The notes: generated by a model not told the origin, from the letters alone. Shown: positions 27,035 to 36,175, numbered from the stretch's first letter. The stretch is 64,000 nucleotides of DNA from AWTP1-13 sp963840075 (GCA_963840075.1 CAWIXS010000016.1:15776-79775), one strand, 5' to 3'. Translations and numbers: made by a program.

Positions 27035-28309
27035 ATGCAGGAACGTCATGTGCATGAGGCGCCAACGGCGCTCGGACGGATGGTGCGCCATCCCGCCACC
27101 GCTGCCATCGTCGCGCTCGGCGTCACCCAGATTGTCGCCTGGGGCACCACGCTTTATGCCCTCGGCGTGCTGGGCAAGCCGATCGCCGCCGACACCGGCT
27201 GGAGCCAGAGCCTCGTGTTCGGCGGCCTGACGGTGGGCCTCCTGGTGTCGAGCGCGATCTCCGCGTCCGTCGGCCGTCTCATCGACCGCCGCGGCGGTCA
27301 GATCACGATGGTGGCCGGCTCGATCCTTACCGCCGTCGGCCTCGTTATGCTCGCGCTCGTCACGAGCCCCTACGCCTACCTCGCGGTGTGGGCCTTCCTC
27401 GGCCTGGCGATGCGCCTGTCCCTCTACGATGCCGCCTTTGCGGCGCTGGTGCAGGTGACGCCCTCGCGTGGCCGGCGCGCGATCTCCTATCTCACCCTCT
27501 TCGGAGGCTTTGCCTCCAGCGTGTTCTGGCCGATCGGCCATGCGCTCGACGCGGCCTACGGCTGGCGCACGACGCTCCTGATCTTCGCGGCGGCCAATCT
27601 CCTCGTATGCCTGCCGCTGCACTGGCTTGGGCTGGCGCGGCGCGAGACAGCCGCGCAGGCAGAGGAGGCCCGGGCATCCACGACCGCGTCCGCGCCCACC
27701 GGCCCGCCGCTCGAAGGGACGACGCGCACCGTTGCCATGGTCCTGTTCAGCGTGATCGTGGCCGCCAGCGCCGTCGTGTTCGGCGCGCTGGCCGTGCATC
27801 TCGTGCCAATCCTGGAGGCCACCGGCTTGGCCGCCGCCACGGCCGTGTTCGTCGCCTCCCTCAAGGGCGTGGCCCAGGTCACCGGCCGCATCTGGGACCT
27901 CACGCTGGCGCGCCGGTGGCACCCCATCGATGTCGGCCGCGTGTCAGTGGGCTTCATGCCCCTGTCGTTCGCGGTGCTGATGCTGGGCGGGGCCGACTTC
28001 GGGATGGCGCTTGCGTTCACTCTGCTCTTCGGCGTGTCGAACGGGCTCGTCACCATCATGCGCGGCGCGGTGCCGCTCGCGCTGTTCGGGCCCAAGGGCT
28101 ACGGCGAGGTCCTCGGCATCCTTGCCACGCCCTACCTCCTGCTTGCGGCGATCGCGCCGGGGGCCTTCGCCCTCATCGTCGAGCGCTGGGGCTACGGCAC
28201 GGGAGAGGCAATTCTCTTTGGCGCCGGGCTCGTCTCCTTCCTTGGCATGGAGGTGATGGCGCGCTGGTATCGCCTGCAGCAGCACCAGCCGAGTTCACAA
28301 GGACGTTGA
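27035..28309 (+). CDS. Major facilitator superfamily transporter
   Basis: 424 residues from ATG 27035. Twelve hydrophobic segments; VGRLIDRRGGQITMVAG is the MFS loop 2-3 motif. Substrate not recognisable. A fragment of a very similar transporter (KGYGEVLGILATP region) is found at about 30936-31010, suggesting a duplicated ancestor. Confidence 0.88.
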   Translation: MQERHVHEAPTALGRMVRHPATAAIVALGVTQIVAWGTTLYALGVLGKPIAADTGWSQSLVFGGLTVGLLVSSAISASVGRLIDRRGGQITMVAGSILTAVGLVMLALVTSPYAYLAVWAFLGLAMRLSLYDAAFAALVQVTPSRGRRAISYLTLFGGFASSVFWPIGHALDAAYGWRTTLLIFAAANLLVCLPLHWLGLARRETAAQAEEARASTTASAPTGPPLEGTTRTVAMVLFSVIVAASAVVFGALAVHLVPILEATGLAAATAVFVASLKGVAQVTGRIWDLTLARRWHPIDVGRVSVGFMPLSFAVLMLGGADFGMALAFTLLFGVSNGLVTIMRGAVPLALFGPKGYGEVLGILATPYLLLAAIAPGAFALIVERWGYGTGEAILFGAGLVSFLGMEVMARWYRLQQHQPSSQGR

Positions 28310-28402
28310 CCGGCGTCATTTTGGGGCGGCAGCGCCTGGGGCATAGAATTGGCTGATGCCCGGTGCGCCGTCCGTGCCACCTAGTCGAGGAGGATTGATG
28401 CC

Positions 28403-28840
28403 ATGCTCCGCATGCTCGTGCTCGCCGCCGTCCTCGTCATCGGCGCTTCCGCGCTGGTCGAGGCCGCCGACATCGACGTCTACCGCTCGGAGGACTGCAG
28501 CTGCTGCGGCAAGTGGGCCGAGTACCTGAAAAAGAACGGCTTCAAGGTGCGCCTGCACAACATGTCGACGGACAAGCTCGATCGCGTCAAGACGGAGGCG
28601 CGCATTCCCGAGAAGTACGCCTCCTGCCATACCGCCAAGGTCGAGGGCTATGTCGTCGAAGGCCACGTGCCGGCGAACGACATCAAGCGGCTGCTCTCCG
28701 AGAGGCCCAAGGCGATCGGCCTCGCCGTCCCCGGCATGCCGATCGGCTCGCCCGGCATGGAGGTGGGCAGGAGGAAGGAGCCCTACGAGGTGCTGCTCCT
28801 GAAGGAGGACGGCAGCACCGAGGTCTTCGCCAAGCATTAG
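28403..28840 (+). CDS. DUF411 domain secreted metal-binding protein
   Basis: 145 residues with signal peptide ending VEAADI. YRSEDCSCCGKWAEYLKKNG carries the CxCC motif and EKYASCHTAKVEGYVVEGHVP the second Cys-His block, as in DUF411/CopG-like periplasmic proteins linked to copper and other metals. Ends with a TAG whose last bases begin the next GTTCAGG repeat. Confidence 0.88.
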   Translation: MLRMLVLAAVLVIGASALVEAADIDVYRSEDCSCCGKWAEYLKKNGFKVRLHNMSTDKLDRVKTEARIPEKYASCHTAKVEGYVVEGHVPANDIKRLLSERPKAIGLAVPGMPIGSPGMEVGRRKEPYEVLLLKEDGSTEVFAKH

Positions 28841-28902
28841 GTTCAGGTTCCAGGTTTCAGGAGCCGTCGACGGCTTACCCCTGAAACCCAAACCTGAAAC
28901 CC
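28839..28902. repeat. GTTTCAGG-family inverted repeat
   Basis: Three GGTTCAGG/GGTTTCAGG units (28839-28862) face the inverted CCTGAAACCC and CCTGAAACCC (28880-28902). The element starts inside the stop codon of the DUF411 gene. Confidence 0.6.
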
Positions 28903-28927
28903 GATCCGGCCTGCTCGGCTGACCAGC

Positions 28928-29080
28928 CTATTGCTTCGCCTGAGCCTGATCGATGGCCGCAAAGATGCGGTCGCGGTTGGCGTTCATCAGGTCCAGGTGC
29001 TCGGGCGGCAGCCGCTTGGGAAGCCCGGGGAGCATCTCCTGGAAGAAGGGGAAATTCTCCGCCTTCTCGGCCGCCGGCAT
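28928..29080 (-). CDS. Short C-terminal fragment of unknown protein
   Basis: 50 residues on the minus strand from ATG 29080: AENFPFFQEMLPGLPKRLPPE and LMNANRDRIFAAIDQAQ. The composition and codon use look genuine and it ends in a clean TAG. Upstream the frame continues only with arginine-rich noise, so it is probably the surviving tail of a longer gene. Family not recognised. Confidence 0.35.
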   Translation of the reverse strand: MPAAEKAENFPFFQEMLPGLPKRLPPEHLDLMNANRDRIFAAIDQAQAKQ

Positions 29081-29188
29081 GCTGGTATCGGCCTCGACCT
29101 GATGGCGTGATCTCCTCTGGCAATGCCTGCACTTCGGCCCGTTGGTCGCAGGACTGCGGCGCGAGGTTCAAAGCCCCTTCCTTCGCGC

Positions 29189-29269
29189 GTGAAGTCGTGA
29201 AGCATCGCCTCGCCAGATCGATTTCACGATCTCACGACTTCACCGATTTCACGAAGGGTCTGACCCCCC
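29189..29269. repeat. GTGAAGTCGTGA inverted repeat plus GGGTCTGACCCC
   Basis: Perfect 12-bp arms GTGAAGTCGTGA (29189-29200) and TCACGACTTCAC (29232-29243), followed by GGGTCTGACCCCCC (29256-29269). The latter ends at the first base of the stop codon of the minus-strand hydroxy-acid oxidase pseudogene. Confidence 0.55.
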
Positions 29270-30466
29270 TATGCCCGCAGGGTCTGGGCCCACGGCGCGT
29301 TGCGCCTGGGCTCGTCGGGCTGCTGCCAGATGAGGAACTGCGGCCCGAGGCTCGCTATGCTCGGCGCGCCCATCTGCATCATGGTGCGCCCGATCTCGTC
29401 CTTGAAGATCGCCAGCGCCCGCGCGGCCCCGGCGGTGCCACCCGCCGCGGCCCCGTAGAGCGTCGGCCGGCCGACGAACACGTACCTGGCGCCGAGGCAC
29501 AGAGCCACGAGGGCGTCGGAGCCGCGGCGGATCCCTAGTCGAGCATCACCGTCATCTTGTCGCCGACCGCCGCGGCGACGGCGGGCAGCACCTCGATCGA
29601 CGCCGGGCTCTTGTCGAGCTGGCGCGCGCCGTGGTTGGAGACGATGACGCCGTCGCAGCCGAGCGCGGCGCAGCGCACGGCATCGTCGGGGTGCATGATG
29701 CCCTTGACGACGAGCTTGCCCGGCCACAGCCGGCGAAAGGTCTCGATGTCGCGCCACAGCACGGGTGACGGCGTCTGCTGGGCGACGAAGTCGGCGACCT
29801 CCGATGCCGTGGCGCCGGTCCTGGCGTACTGCTTCCAGTTGGAGAACATCGGCATGCCCGTGCGCAGGAACTCGGCGAGCCAGCCGGGATGGCGCAGCGC
29901 CTCGAGCCTGGTCTTGAATGTCATCTTCAGGGGCCGGGTGAAGCCGTTGCGCAGGTTGCGCTCGCGCTTGGAGTTGATCGGCACGTCCACCGTGACGACC
30001 AGCGTGGAGAGGCCCGCATCGCCGACGCGGCGGATCATGTCCTCCGAAATGGAGCGCTCGCGGGCGACGTAGAGCTGGTACCAGCCGTGCTGCGGCGCGA
30101 CCTTGCCCAGGTCCTCGATCAGCCCGGTGCCGGTGCCCGACATGATGAAGGGCACGTTGGCCGCCTTGGCCGCCGTCGGCCAGCATCAGGTCGGCGCCCG
30201 GCCGGAACAGGCCGGCGAGGCCGGTCGGGGCGATGCCGAGCGGTCCCGAATAGGTGTGATCGAACAGGGTGGTGGTCTGATCGGACGTCCGTAACATCGA
30301 CGCCGTAGCGGGGCACGAGATCGAAGCCGGCGAAGGCGCGCTCGTTGCGGGAAAGACCGCGCTCGTCCTCGAGGCCTCCTTCGATGAAGTCGAAGGCGAT
30401 CTTGGGCAGCCGTCGCTTCGCCAGCCGCCGCAGGTCTTCGATGTTGATGGCGTGTTCGAGGTTCAC
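29269..30466 (-). pseudogene. FMN-dependent alpha-hydroxy-acid oxidase/L-lactate dehydrogenase, frameshifted
   Basis: From a GTG near 30466, AINIEDLRRLAKRRLPKIAF and FDFIEGGLEDE are the N-terminus. The frame then changes to SGPLGIAPTGLAGLF (near 30280), again to FIMSGTGTGLIEDLGKV (near 30170), and finally, after GDKMTVMLD and an in-frame TAG at about 29535, to GIRRGSDALVALCLGA. The active-site region CDGVIVSNHGARQLD is intact. Three indels break what would be a normal ~380-residue FMN enzyme oxidising L-lactate, mandelate or glycolate. An element shared with 1268-1312 lies just upstream (30498-30540). Confidence 0.8.
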
Positions 30467-30497
30467 GGGCGTCTCCCAGACACTTGCCGGCGGAGAA

Positions 30498-30540
30498 GGG
30501 GGCAGACCCTCGCCTCCACCATTCCAGTTCAATTCCAGCG
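30498..30540. repeat. Second copy of the 1268-1312 element
   Basis: GGGGGCAGACCCTCGCCTCC followed by a diverged linker and TTCAATTCCAGCG matches 1268-1312 over about 43 bases with few changes. As at the first copy, it lies just upstream of a minus-strand coding start. Confidence 0.6.
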
Positions 30541-30669
30541 CCTGCGTGAGAAGGCTGACCTCTTCCTTCACCGGCGATCGAGGCTTGCCGATTTTCATAC
30601 CCCTTCCCCGCGCGGCGCGCATCGCCTATGCACCTGCTTGGCCATTGCAAGGGGGAAATGCCAGCCATG

Positions 30670-30935
30670 CTACGAGCCTCCTTGCGCAAGCCCCGACGCC
30701 GGTCCGGGGCCCGACCGCTCGTGCTTGCGCGTGTTGGGTCTTCGCAGCCGCTCGACCCACGCCTTGGACCTCGCCTCGACGGGGTAGGCCGGATCGTCGA
30801 AGCCGGGCGTGTAAAGATGGCCCGGGGTCACCGGACTGTCGGCCAGCGCCTCGTCCTCGGCCGTCCGCTGGTCGTCGAGCGCGTCGAAATTGCTCGTCCA
30901 CTGCTCTAAGTTGCGCGGGCCGGCGATCGTTCGGT
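30670..30935 (-). pseudogene. Aldo/keto reductase C-terminal remnant
   Basis: TIAGPRNLEQWTSNFDALDD, TAEDEALADSPVTPGHLYTPG and FDDPAYPVEARSK closely parallel the C-terminus of the intact aldo/keto reductase at 31731-32747 (GPRTFEQWTGYLGALD...). Only the last 70 or so residues remain, so this is a relic of a paralogue. Confidence 0.7.
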
Positions 30936-31010
30936 GCGCAAGGCTACGGCGAGATCCTCGGCATCCTCGCCACACCCTCGTCTCGTTCATCGGCATGGAG
31001 CTGCTGACGC
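30936..31010 (+). pseudogene. MFS transporter remnant
   Basis: QGYGEILGILATP followed, after an internal deletion, by LVSFIGMELL matches KGYGEVLGILATP and LVSFLGMEVM of the intact MFS gene at 27035-28309. A relic of a paralogous transporter fused end-to-end with the aldo/keto reductase relic on the other strand. Confidence 0.55.
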
Positions 31011-31085
31011 GCGTGTTGTCGGTTACTGAAGATGTGCTCCTGCGCTGGCGCCTGATGTTCGAGGGGGGCGCAAGAAGGGAAAACG

Positions 31086-31280
31086 TTCTCTGACCCTGAC
31101 TTGTTGATTGCCGCACTGGCGGCGCAGGCTGGCTTGATCGTGGTGAGCCGCGACACCCGCCATTTCGTCGCCGCTGGTGTGCCGGCGTTCGATCCCTGGA
31201 GTTGGAACCTGCACGCCGCAGGTCGAGTTCGCCGTGGTCGATGCCGACGGTCCGGATGCTTGGCAAGATGGGCGCGCTGA
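31086..31280 (+). pseudogene. VapC-type PIN toxin C-terminal remnant
   Basis: FSDPDLLIAALAAQAGLIVV, SRDTRHFVAAGVPAFDPW is the C-terminal half of a PIN-domain toxin, including the fourth acidic position (SRDTRHF). The catalytic N-terminus and an antitoxin are missing. The frame continues to a stop at 31280 with no further similarity. Confidence 0.6.
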
Positions 31281-31302
31281 TGGCAAAACAAGTCGTAGCC
31301 TC

Positions 31303-31373
31303 GTAGGGTCGAGGCGAAGCCGAACACCCAACACCCCATCGGATAGTTTCGTTCGATCTTCGCTTCGCTCGAC
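31303..31373. repeat. GGGTCGAG inverted repeat
   Basis: GGGTCGAGGCGAAGCCGAA faces TTCGCTTCGCTCGACCC with a loop of about 35 nt. Its right end coincides with the point where the TIR fragment loses similarity. Confidence 0.5.
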
Positions 31374-31465
31374 CCAACTGAGTAGCCGTTTGCCTCTAGC
31401 ATGGCTGCAAGAAGGCGGGCTTTGTCGCGGTCGGTCTTGGAATAGCTGATAAAAACGTCTGCCAT
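31373..31465 (-). pseudogene. TIR-domain protein, N-terminal fragment
   Basis: MADVFISYSKTDRDKARLLA, then AMLEANGYSV, is the first strand and helix of a TIR domain; SYSKTDRDKA is box 1. The next residues come from the palindrome at 31303-31373. No catalytic Glu is present. TIR proteins of this type are often defence NADases, but this one is broken. Confidence 0.6.
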
Positions 31466-31730
31466 AGGGGCATTGCCGGGCTGCCTCGGCTCTCCATTGA
31501 CAATGTGCTCGATCGGACGAACGCTTGAGGCCGCGTTGTGCGGTCACCGTACACGTATTATCAAGTCCGGTTGGATTGTAACGGTGGAGCCTCGCGCTGT
31601 CCATGCGGGCGGACATGTCGCCTAGGGGTCACATTTCACCGTGACACGTGGGGGCGTTCGGCGGCAACGGGCCGAAAGCAGACGAGGGGAGCGCTTTGGC
31701 CCGGCGTCTGCCTGCCTAGGAAGCTCTGCT

Positions 31731-32747
31731 TCAGCCGGCTCGGGGACGCCTGAACCGGCCCTCGATCGGATAGGCCGGGTCGGTGAAGCCGGGGGTGGAG
31801 GGATGGCCGGGGGTCACCAGGCTGTCGGCGAAGGCCTCGTCCTCGGCGGTCCACTGGACGTCGAGCGCGCCGAGGTAGCCCGTCCACTGCTCGAAGGTGC
31901 GCGGGCCGGCGATCACCGAGGTGACAGCGGCATTGTTGAGCACCCAGGCCGTCGCCCAGTGCACCAGCGTCGTGCCGCGCGCCTCGGCATGCGCCTCGAG
32001 CGTCTCGGCGACGATGAGGCTCTCCGGCCGCCACTCGGTCTCCAGCATGCGCTTGTCGCCGCGCGCCGCGCGGCTGCCGGGCGCGGCCGTCTGGTTGACC
32101 CGGTACTTGCCGGAGAGCACGCCACGCGCCAGCGGGCTGTAGGGCACCACGCCGAGGCCGAAGAACCTGGCCGCCGGCAAAAGCTCCACCTCGGGCTGCC
32201 GGTTCATGAGGTTGTAGTAGGGCTGCAGCGCGGCCGGCTGCGGCACCCCCATCTGCCGGCACAGATGCACCACATGCGGGATGTGCCAGCCGCGCACGTT
32301 GGAGAGGCCCCACTCGCGGATCTTGCCGGCGCGGATGAGGTCGCCGAACGCGGCAATCGTCTGCTCCCAGGGCGTCCGCGGATCGACGCGGTGGATGTAG
32401 TAGAGGTCGATGTGGTCGGTCTGAAGCCGCTTCAGGCTCGCCTCCACGGCGCGCATGAGATGGCGCCGCGACAGCCCGGCATCCGTGATGCTCGGGCCCA
32501 TCTGCTGGGCCACCTTGGTCGCCAGCACCCAGTGGCCGCGCCGCTCCTTGATGGCAGATCCGACGATCGCCTCCGAGCGCCCCTCGGCGTAGGCGTCGGC
32601 GGTGTCGATGAAGTTGACGCCGGCATCGGCCGCGTGGTCGACGATGCGCCGCGCATCGGCCTCGGCGGTGGGCCCGCCGAACATCATGGAGCCCAGGCAC
32701 AGCTCCGACACCTGGATGCCGCTGGAGCCGAGCACGCGATGGCGCAT
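31731..32747 (-). CDS. Aldo/keto reductase
   Basis: 338 residues from ATG 32747. GVNFIDTADAYAEGRSE holds the catalytic Asp/Tyr pair, GHWVLATKVAQQMG the Lys, and HIDLYYIHRVDP the His. The NADPH site PYSPLARGVLSGKY is followed by the C-terminal VTSVIAGPRTFEQW. It reduces aldehydes or ketones in the cytosol; the substrate cannot be named. A relic of a close paralogue lies 800 bp away. Confidence 0.92.
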   Translation of the reverse strand: MRHRVLGSSGIQVSELCLGSMMFGGPTAEADARRIVDHAADAGVNFIDTADAYAEGRSEAIVGSAIKERRGHWVLATKVAQQMGPSITDAGLSRRHLMRAVEASLKRLQTDHIDLYYIHRVDPRTPWEQTIAAFGDLIRAGKIREWGLSNVRGWHIPHVVHLCRQMGVPQPAALQPYYNLMNRQPEVELLPAARFFGLGVVPYSPLARGVLSGKYRVNQTAAPGSRAARGDKRMLETEWRPESLIVAETLEAHAEARGTTLVHWATAWVLNNAAVTSVIAGPRTFEQWTGYLGALDVQWTAEDEAFADSLVTPGHPSTPGFTDPAYPIEGRFRRPRAG

Positions 32748-32790
32748 CTGGGCCAAGGGATCGCTCCTTCTCGTGTGGTGGCGTGGCCGC

Positions 32791-33019
32791 TCAGGCCGAA
32801 TGGCGGAGCAGGAAGCGGTAGACGCCACCCGACTCGCTGTGCTCGATGAGAGCATTGCCGGTCGAACTCGGCAAAGGCGAGAAAGTCGGCGACGGCGCCG
32901 GGGTCGGTGGCGAGCACCTCGAGCGTGGCCCCCTTGGGCAGCTGGGAAAGTGCCTTTTTCGTCTTCAGGATCGGCAGCGGGCAGGCGAGCCCCTTCAAAT
33001 CGAGCGTCTTATCGGGCAT
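32791..33019 (-). pseudogene. TusA-family sulfurtransferase, frameshifted
   Basis: MPDKTLDLKGLACPLPILKT carries the CPxP active-site motif, continuing to LEVLATDPGAVADFLAFAEF. One base later the correct ending TGNALIEHSESGGVYRFLLR lies in a different frame and stops at 32791. A single-base indel converts a normal ~75-residue persulfide carrier into a read-through product. Confidence 0.8.
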
Positions 33020-33224
33020 AGAGGCGCGGCCTTTCCGAGCGTTGCGACACCAAAGCCTAGCAACGATCGGGAACCCCTGGCAACGCGCTTGGCCGGGTTT
33101 TGCCGGGCCGTTGCACTTGCGTGGGGAGGGGCGCCACGCCACGATGTGGGGCACTTCCCGTCCCTCATGCGACGGCGGGGCAAATGAGCCGACGCCGCCG
33201 GCGCCAGCAATTCGAGGGGAGCCC

Positions 33225-35561
33225 ATGGACGCCACTGCGGACCCGCCGCGACGCTCGTTTGCGTTCGGCTTGGAGCGGGCGGGGCTCGTCGGGCTGGGCC
33301 GGCCGCGGATCACGATCCTGCTCGTCCTCGCCATCTCGGTGCTGGCCGCGCTGGGTCTGATGCGCCTCAAGGTGGACGACTCGCTCTCGGAGCTGTTCCG
33401 CACCAATACCGATGAGTTCCGCCGCTACGAGGAGATCGACCGGCGCTTCCCGTCGAGCGAGTACGACGTGCTCGCCGTGGTCGAGGGCAAGCGCCTCCTG
33501 AAGCGCGAGCAGCTGGAGGCATTCCGCCGCGCCATCGTCGATCTCCAGCTCGCCGACGGCGTCGACGGCCTGGTCTCGATGCTCTCGGCGCGCGGCAAAC
33601 CCGATGAGAGCGGCTACGCCCCGCCCATCGTCCCCGACGATCTTCCCGAGGGGCCCGCCTACGACGACATCATCGTCAAGCTCAAGGCCAACGAGATCGT
33701 GGCCGGCAAGTTCCTCTCGGCCGACGGCGAGCTCGCCCTCGCCGTGCTGGCGCTCGACCGCAAGGCGGTGGCGGAGCAGGGCGCCAAGCAGGTCATCGCC
33801 ACCATCAACGAGATCCTGCGCAAGGAGCTGGAGCCGGTCGGCCTCAAGTCGCACCTGACGGGTGCGCCGGTGATGCAGCTCGAGATCCGCAACGCGGTGG
33901 AGCGCGACCAGATCGTCTACAACGGCCTCGGGCTCCTGTTCGGCGCCACCATCGCCGTGATCTTCTTCAAGCGCGTGTCGCTGATGCTGCTGGCGACGCT
34001 GCCGCCGGTGCTCGCCGTGTTGTGGTCGCTCGGGCTGCTCGGCTGGCTCGGCTTCAAGCTCAACCTGTTCCTCAACGTCATGACGCCTCTCGTAATGGTG
34101 ATGGGCTTCGCCGACTCGATGCAGATGGTCTCCGCCGTCCGCATCCGCCTGCGCGAGGGCGACACCAAGGCCCAGGCGATGCGCTTCGCGGTGCGGGTCG
34201 TCGGGCCCGCCTGCGTGCTGGCGCACGGCGTCGCGCTGCTCTCGTTTCTCGCGCTGCTCATCTCCCAGTCGGCGCTGATCCGCACCTTTGCGATCGCCGG
34301 GGCGCTCGCCGTGACGATCTCGTTCGTGGCGGTGATCCTGGTGCTGCCGCTGATGGGCCTCTATCTCATCCGCAACGAGGGGAAGCTCGCGCGCGACCGC
34401 TCGCCCGCGGACCGGCTGATGGACGGGCTCGGCACGCTGGTCGGCTGGATCGTCGACCGCGTGGTGCACTGGCCGTTCCAGACCACGCTAGTGGCCCTTG
34501 CCTCGTTCCTCTGGCTGGGGCACGCCTACCTGCAGCTCGAGCCGCGCTATCGGCTGGCCGACCAGGTGCCCGACCGCGAGCAGGCGCTGGGCGCCACCAA
34601 GCAGATCGACACCAAGCTGACCGGCGCCAACCCCGTGCACGTCATGATCGAATGGAAGACCGGGGCGTCGCTCTACGCGCCGGGCACCATCGAGGTGATC
34701 GCCAAGGCGCACGAGATCCTGGAGAAGCAGGCGGGCCTCGGCAACGTCTGGTCGCTGGAGAGCCTGCGCCGCTGGCTCAAGGACGCGGGCGACGAGCGCA
34801 TCGAGACGGTCGAGCGCTACGTCAAGGTGCTGCCCGAGCATCTGGTGCGCCGCTTCATCGCCAAGGAGGCGAACGCGGTGCTGGTGACGGGCCGGCTCCC
34901 CGATGTCGACTCCAGCCAGATCCTGCCCGTGGTGGAGAAGGTCGACCGGGCGCTCGACGATCTGCGCAAGGCGTATCCCGAGTTCAACATCTCCGTCACC
35001 GGATTGCCGGCGGTCGCCGCACGCAACTCGGCGCGCATGATCCGGCAGCTCAACGAGGCGCTGCCGCTCTGCGTGGCATTCGCGGCGGTGCTGCTCGCGA
35101 TCGCCTTCCGGTCGGTGTTCGTCGGCCTCGTGAGCCTCCTGCCCGGGCTCTATCCCGTGGTGGTCTCCGGCGCGATCCTGCGGTGGCTCGACGGCGGGCT
35201 CGAGTTCGCCTCGGTGGTGGCGCTGCTCGTGGTGTTCGGCCTCGCCATCGATTCGCTCATCCATTTCTTCAACCGACTGAGCCTCGAGGAGCGCAAGGAG
35301 CCGCGCGCCGACATCGCCATCCGCAACGCGCGCGTGCTGGTGGGCCCGGCGATCATCCTCACCACGCTGGTGCTGGCCTTCGGCCTCGGCGTGACGGTGT
35401 TCTCCGACCTGCCCTCCCTGCGCATCTTCGGCTTCGTGTGCGGCACGACGCTCGTTGCGTCGCTGATCGCAGACCTCGTGTTCCTGCCCGCCCTCATCAT
35501 GCTGGTGCGCAAGATCTGGCGCCATCGCGTGGTGGATAGGTGTCAGACCCGGAGGGTCTGA
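33225..35561 (+). CDS. RND/MMPL-superfamily exporter
   Basis: 778 residues from ATG 33225 (GAGGGGA upstream). Two halves, each with a periplasmic loop and about five to six membrane segments: GLGLLFGATIAVIFFKRVSL and MTPLVMVMGFADSMQM in the first, FAAVLLAIAFRSVFVGLVSL and VFGLAIDSLIHFFNRLS in the second. The Asp in the second and fourth membrane blocks fits proton coupling. Likely exports lipids or hydrophobic compounds. The last residues and stop codon lie inside a perfect palindrome at 35539-35565. Confidence 0.87.
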   Translation: MDATADPPRRSFAFGLERAGLVGLGRPRITILLVLAISVLAALGLMRLKVDDSLSELFRTNTDEFRRYEEIDRRFPSSEYDVLAVVEGKRLLKREQLEAFRRAIVDLQLADGVDGLVSMLSARGKPDESGYAPPIVPDDLPEGPAYDDIIVKLKANEIVAGKFLSADGELALAVLALDRKAVAEQGAKQVIATINEILRKELEPVGLKSHLTGAPVMQLEIRNAVERDQIVYNGLGLLFGATIAVIFFKRVSLMLLATLPPVLAVLWSLGLLGWLGFKLNLFLNVMTPLVMVMGFADSMQMVSAVRIRLREGDTKAQAMRFAVRVVGPACVLAHGVALLSFLALLISQSALIRTFAIAGALAVTISFVAVILVLPLMGLYLIRNEGKLARDRSPADRLMDGLGTLVGWIVDRVVHWPFQTTLVALASFLWLGHAYLQLEPRYRLADQVPDREQALGATKQIDTKLTGANPVHVMIEWKTGASLYAPGTIEVIAKAHEILEKQAGLGNVWSLESLRRWLKDAGDERIETVERYVKVLPEHLVRRFIAKEANAVLVTGRLPDVDSSQILPVVEKVDRALDDLRKAYPEFNISVTGLPAVAARNSARMIRQLNEALPLCVAFAAVLLAIAFRSVFVGLVSLLPGLYPVVVSGAILRWLDGGLEFASVVALLVVFGLAIDSLIHFFNRLSLEERKEPRADIAIRNARVLVGPAIILTTLVLAFGLGVTVFSDLPSLRIFGFVCGTTLVASLIADLVFLPALIMLVRKIWRHRVVDRCQTRRV

Positions 35562-35565
35562 CACC
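35539..35565. repeat. Perfect 12-bp palindrome with 3-nt loop
   Basis: GGTGTCAGACCC and GGGTCTGACACC separated by GGA. It contains the stop codon (35559-35561) of the upstream exporter gene and could act as a terminator hairpin. Same GTCAGACCC core as the other palindromes. Confidence 0.7.
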
Positions 35566-35592
35566 TCTACCGACACCGCTACCGCGCCTCGC

Positions 35593-36175
35593 TCATGATC
35601 CACGCGGGCGAAATGCGGCGACCTTGGCGGCCTTGGCCGTGTCCCGCGGATGCAGCAGACAGTAGGAGGCTCCGCTCGCCACGAAGCCCAACGGTGTGAC
35701 GAGCCGCCCGCTGGCGAGGTTCTGCGCCACCAGCGGATGGGAGCCGATGGCAACGCCGAGCCCGCTGGCGGCGGCCTCCAGCAGGAAGTAGGTGTGCTCG
35801 AAGCGCGGCCCCTTGGTCGCATCGATGCCCTCGACGCCCGCGAACTGAGCCGGTCGGACCAGGCCTGCGGTCGAGTTTGCGTATGCAGGAGGGTCAGCCG
35901 CGCAAGGTCGCCGGGCCGCCGGACGCGGTGTCGCTCCAGCAGGGAAGGGGCCGCTACGGCCCCACGCGGTCCGGCAGGAACCGGTGCACGGCGATGCTGC
36001 GCCTCTGACGCGTTGTGTCGAGCCGGATGGCGACATCGATGCCGTCGTGCGGGAAGTCGACCGGACGATGCGAGGCGGAGAGGCGCACCTCGATGCCCGG
36101 ATGGGTGCCGCCGAAGGCGTAGAGCCGCGGGATCAGCCAGCGCATCATGAAGGTGGCGAGGCACGATAGCTGACC
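35593..36175 (-). pseudogene. LysR-family regulator remnant
   Basis: SCLATFMMRWLIPRLYAF and VRLSASHRPVDFPHDGIDVAIRL (first frame), VAAPSLLERHRVRRPGDLA (second) and FEHTYFLLEAAASGLGVAIGSHPLVAQNL (third) are the GcvA-type effector-binding domain split over three frames. The DNA-binding N-terminus is missing, replaced by a truncated DUF2905 gene. Confidence 0.7.
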
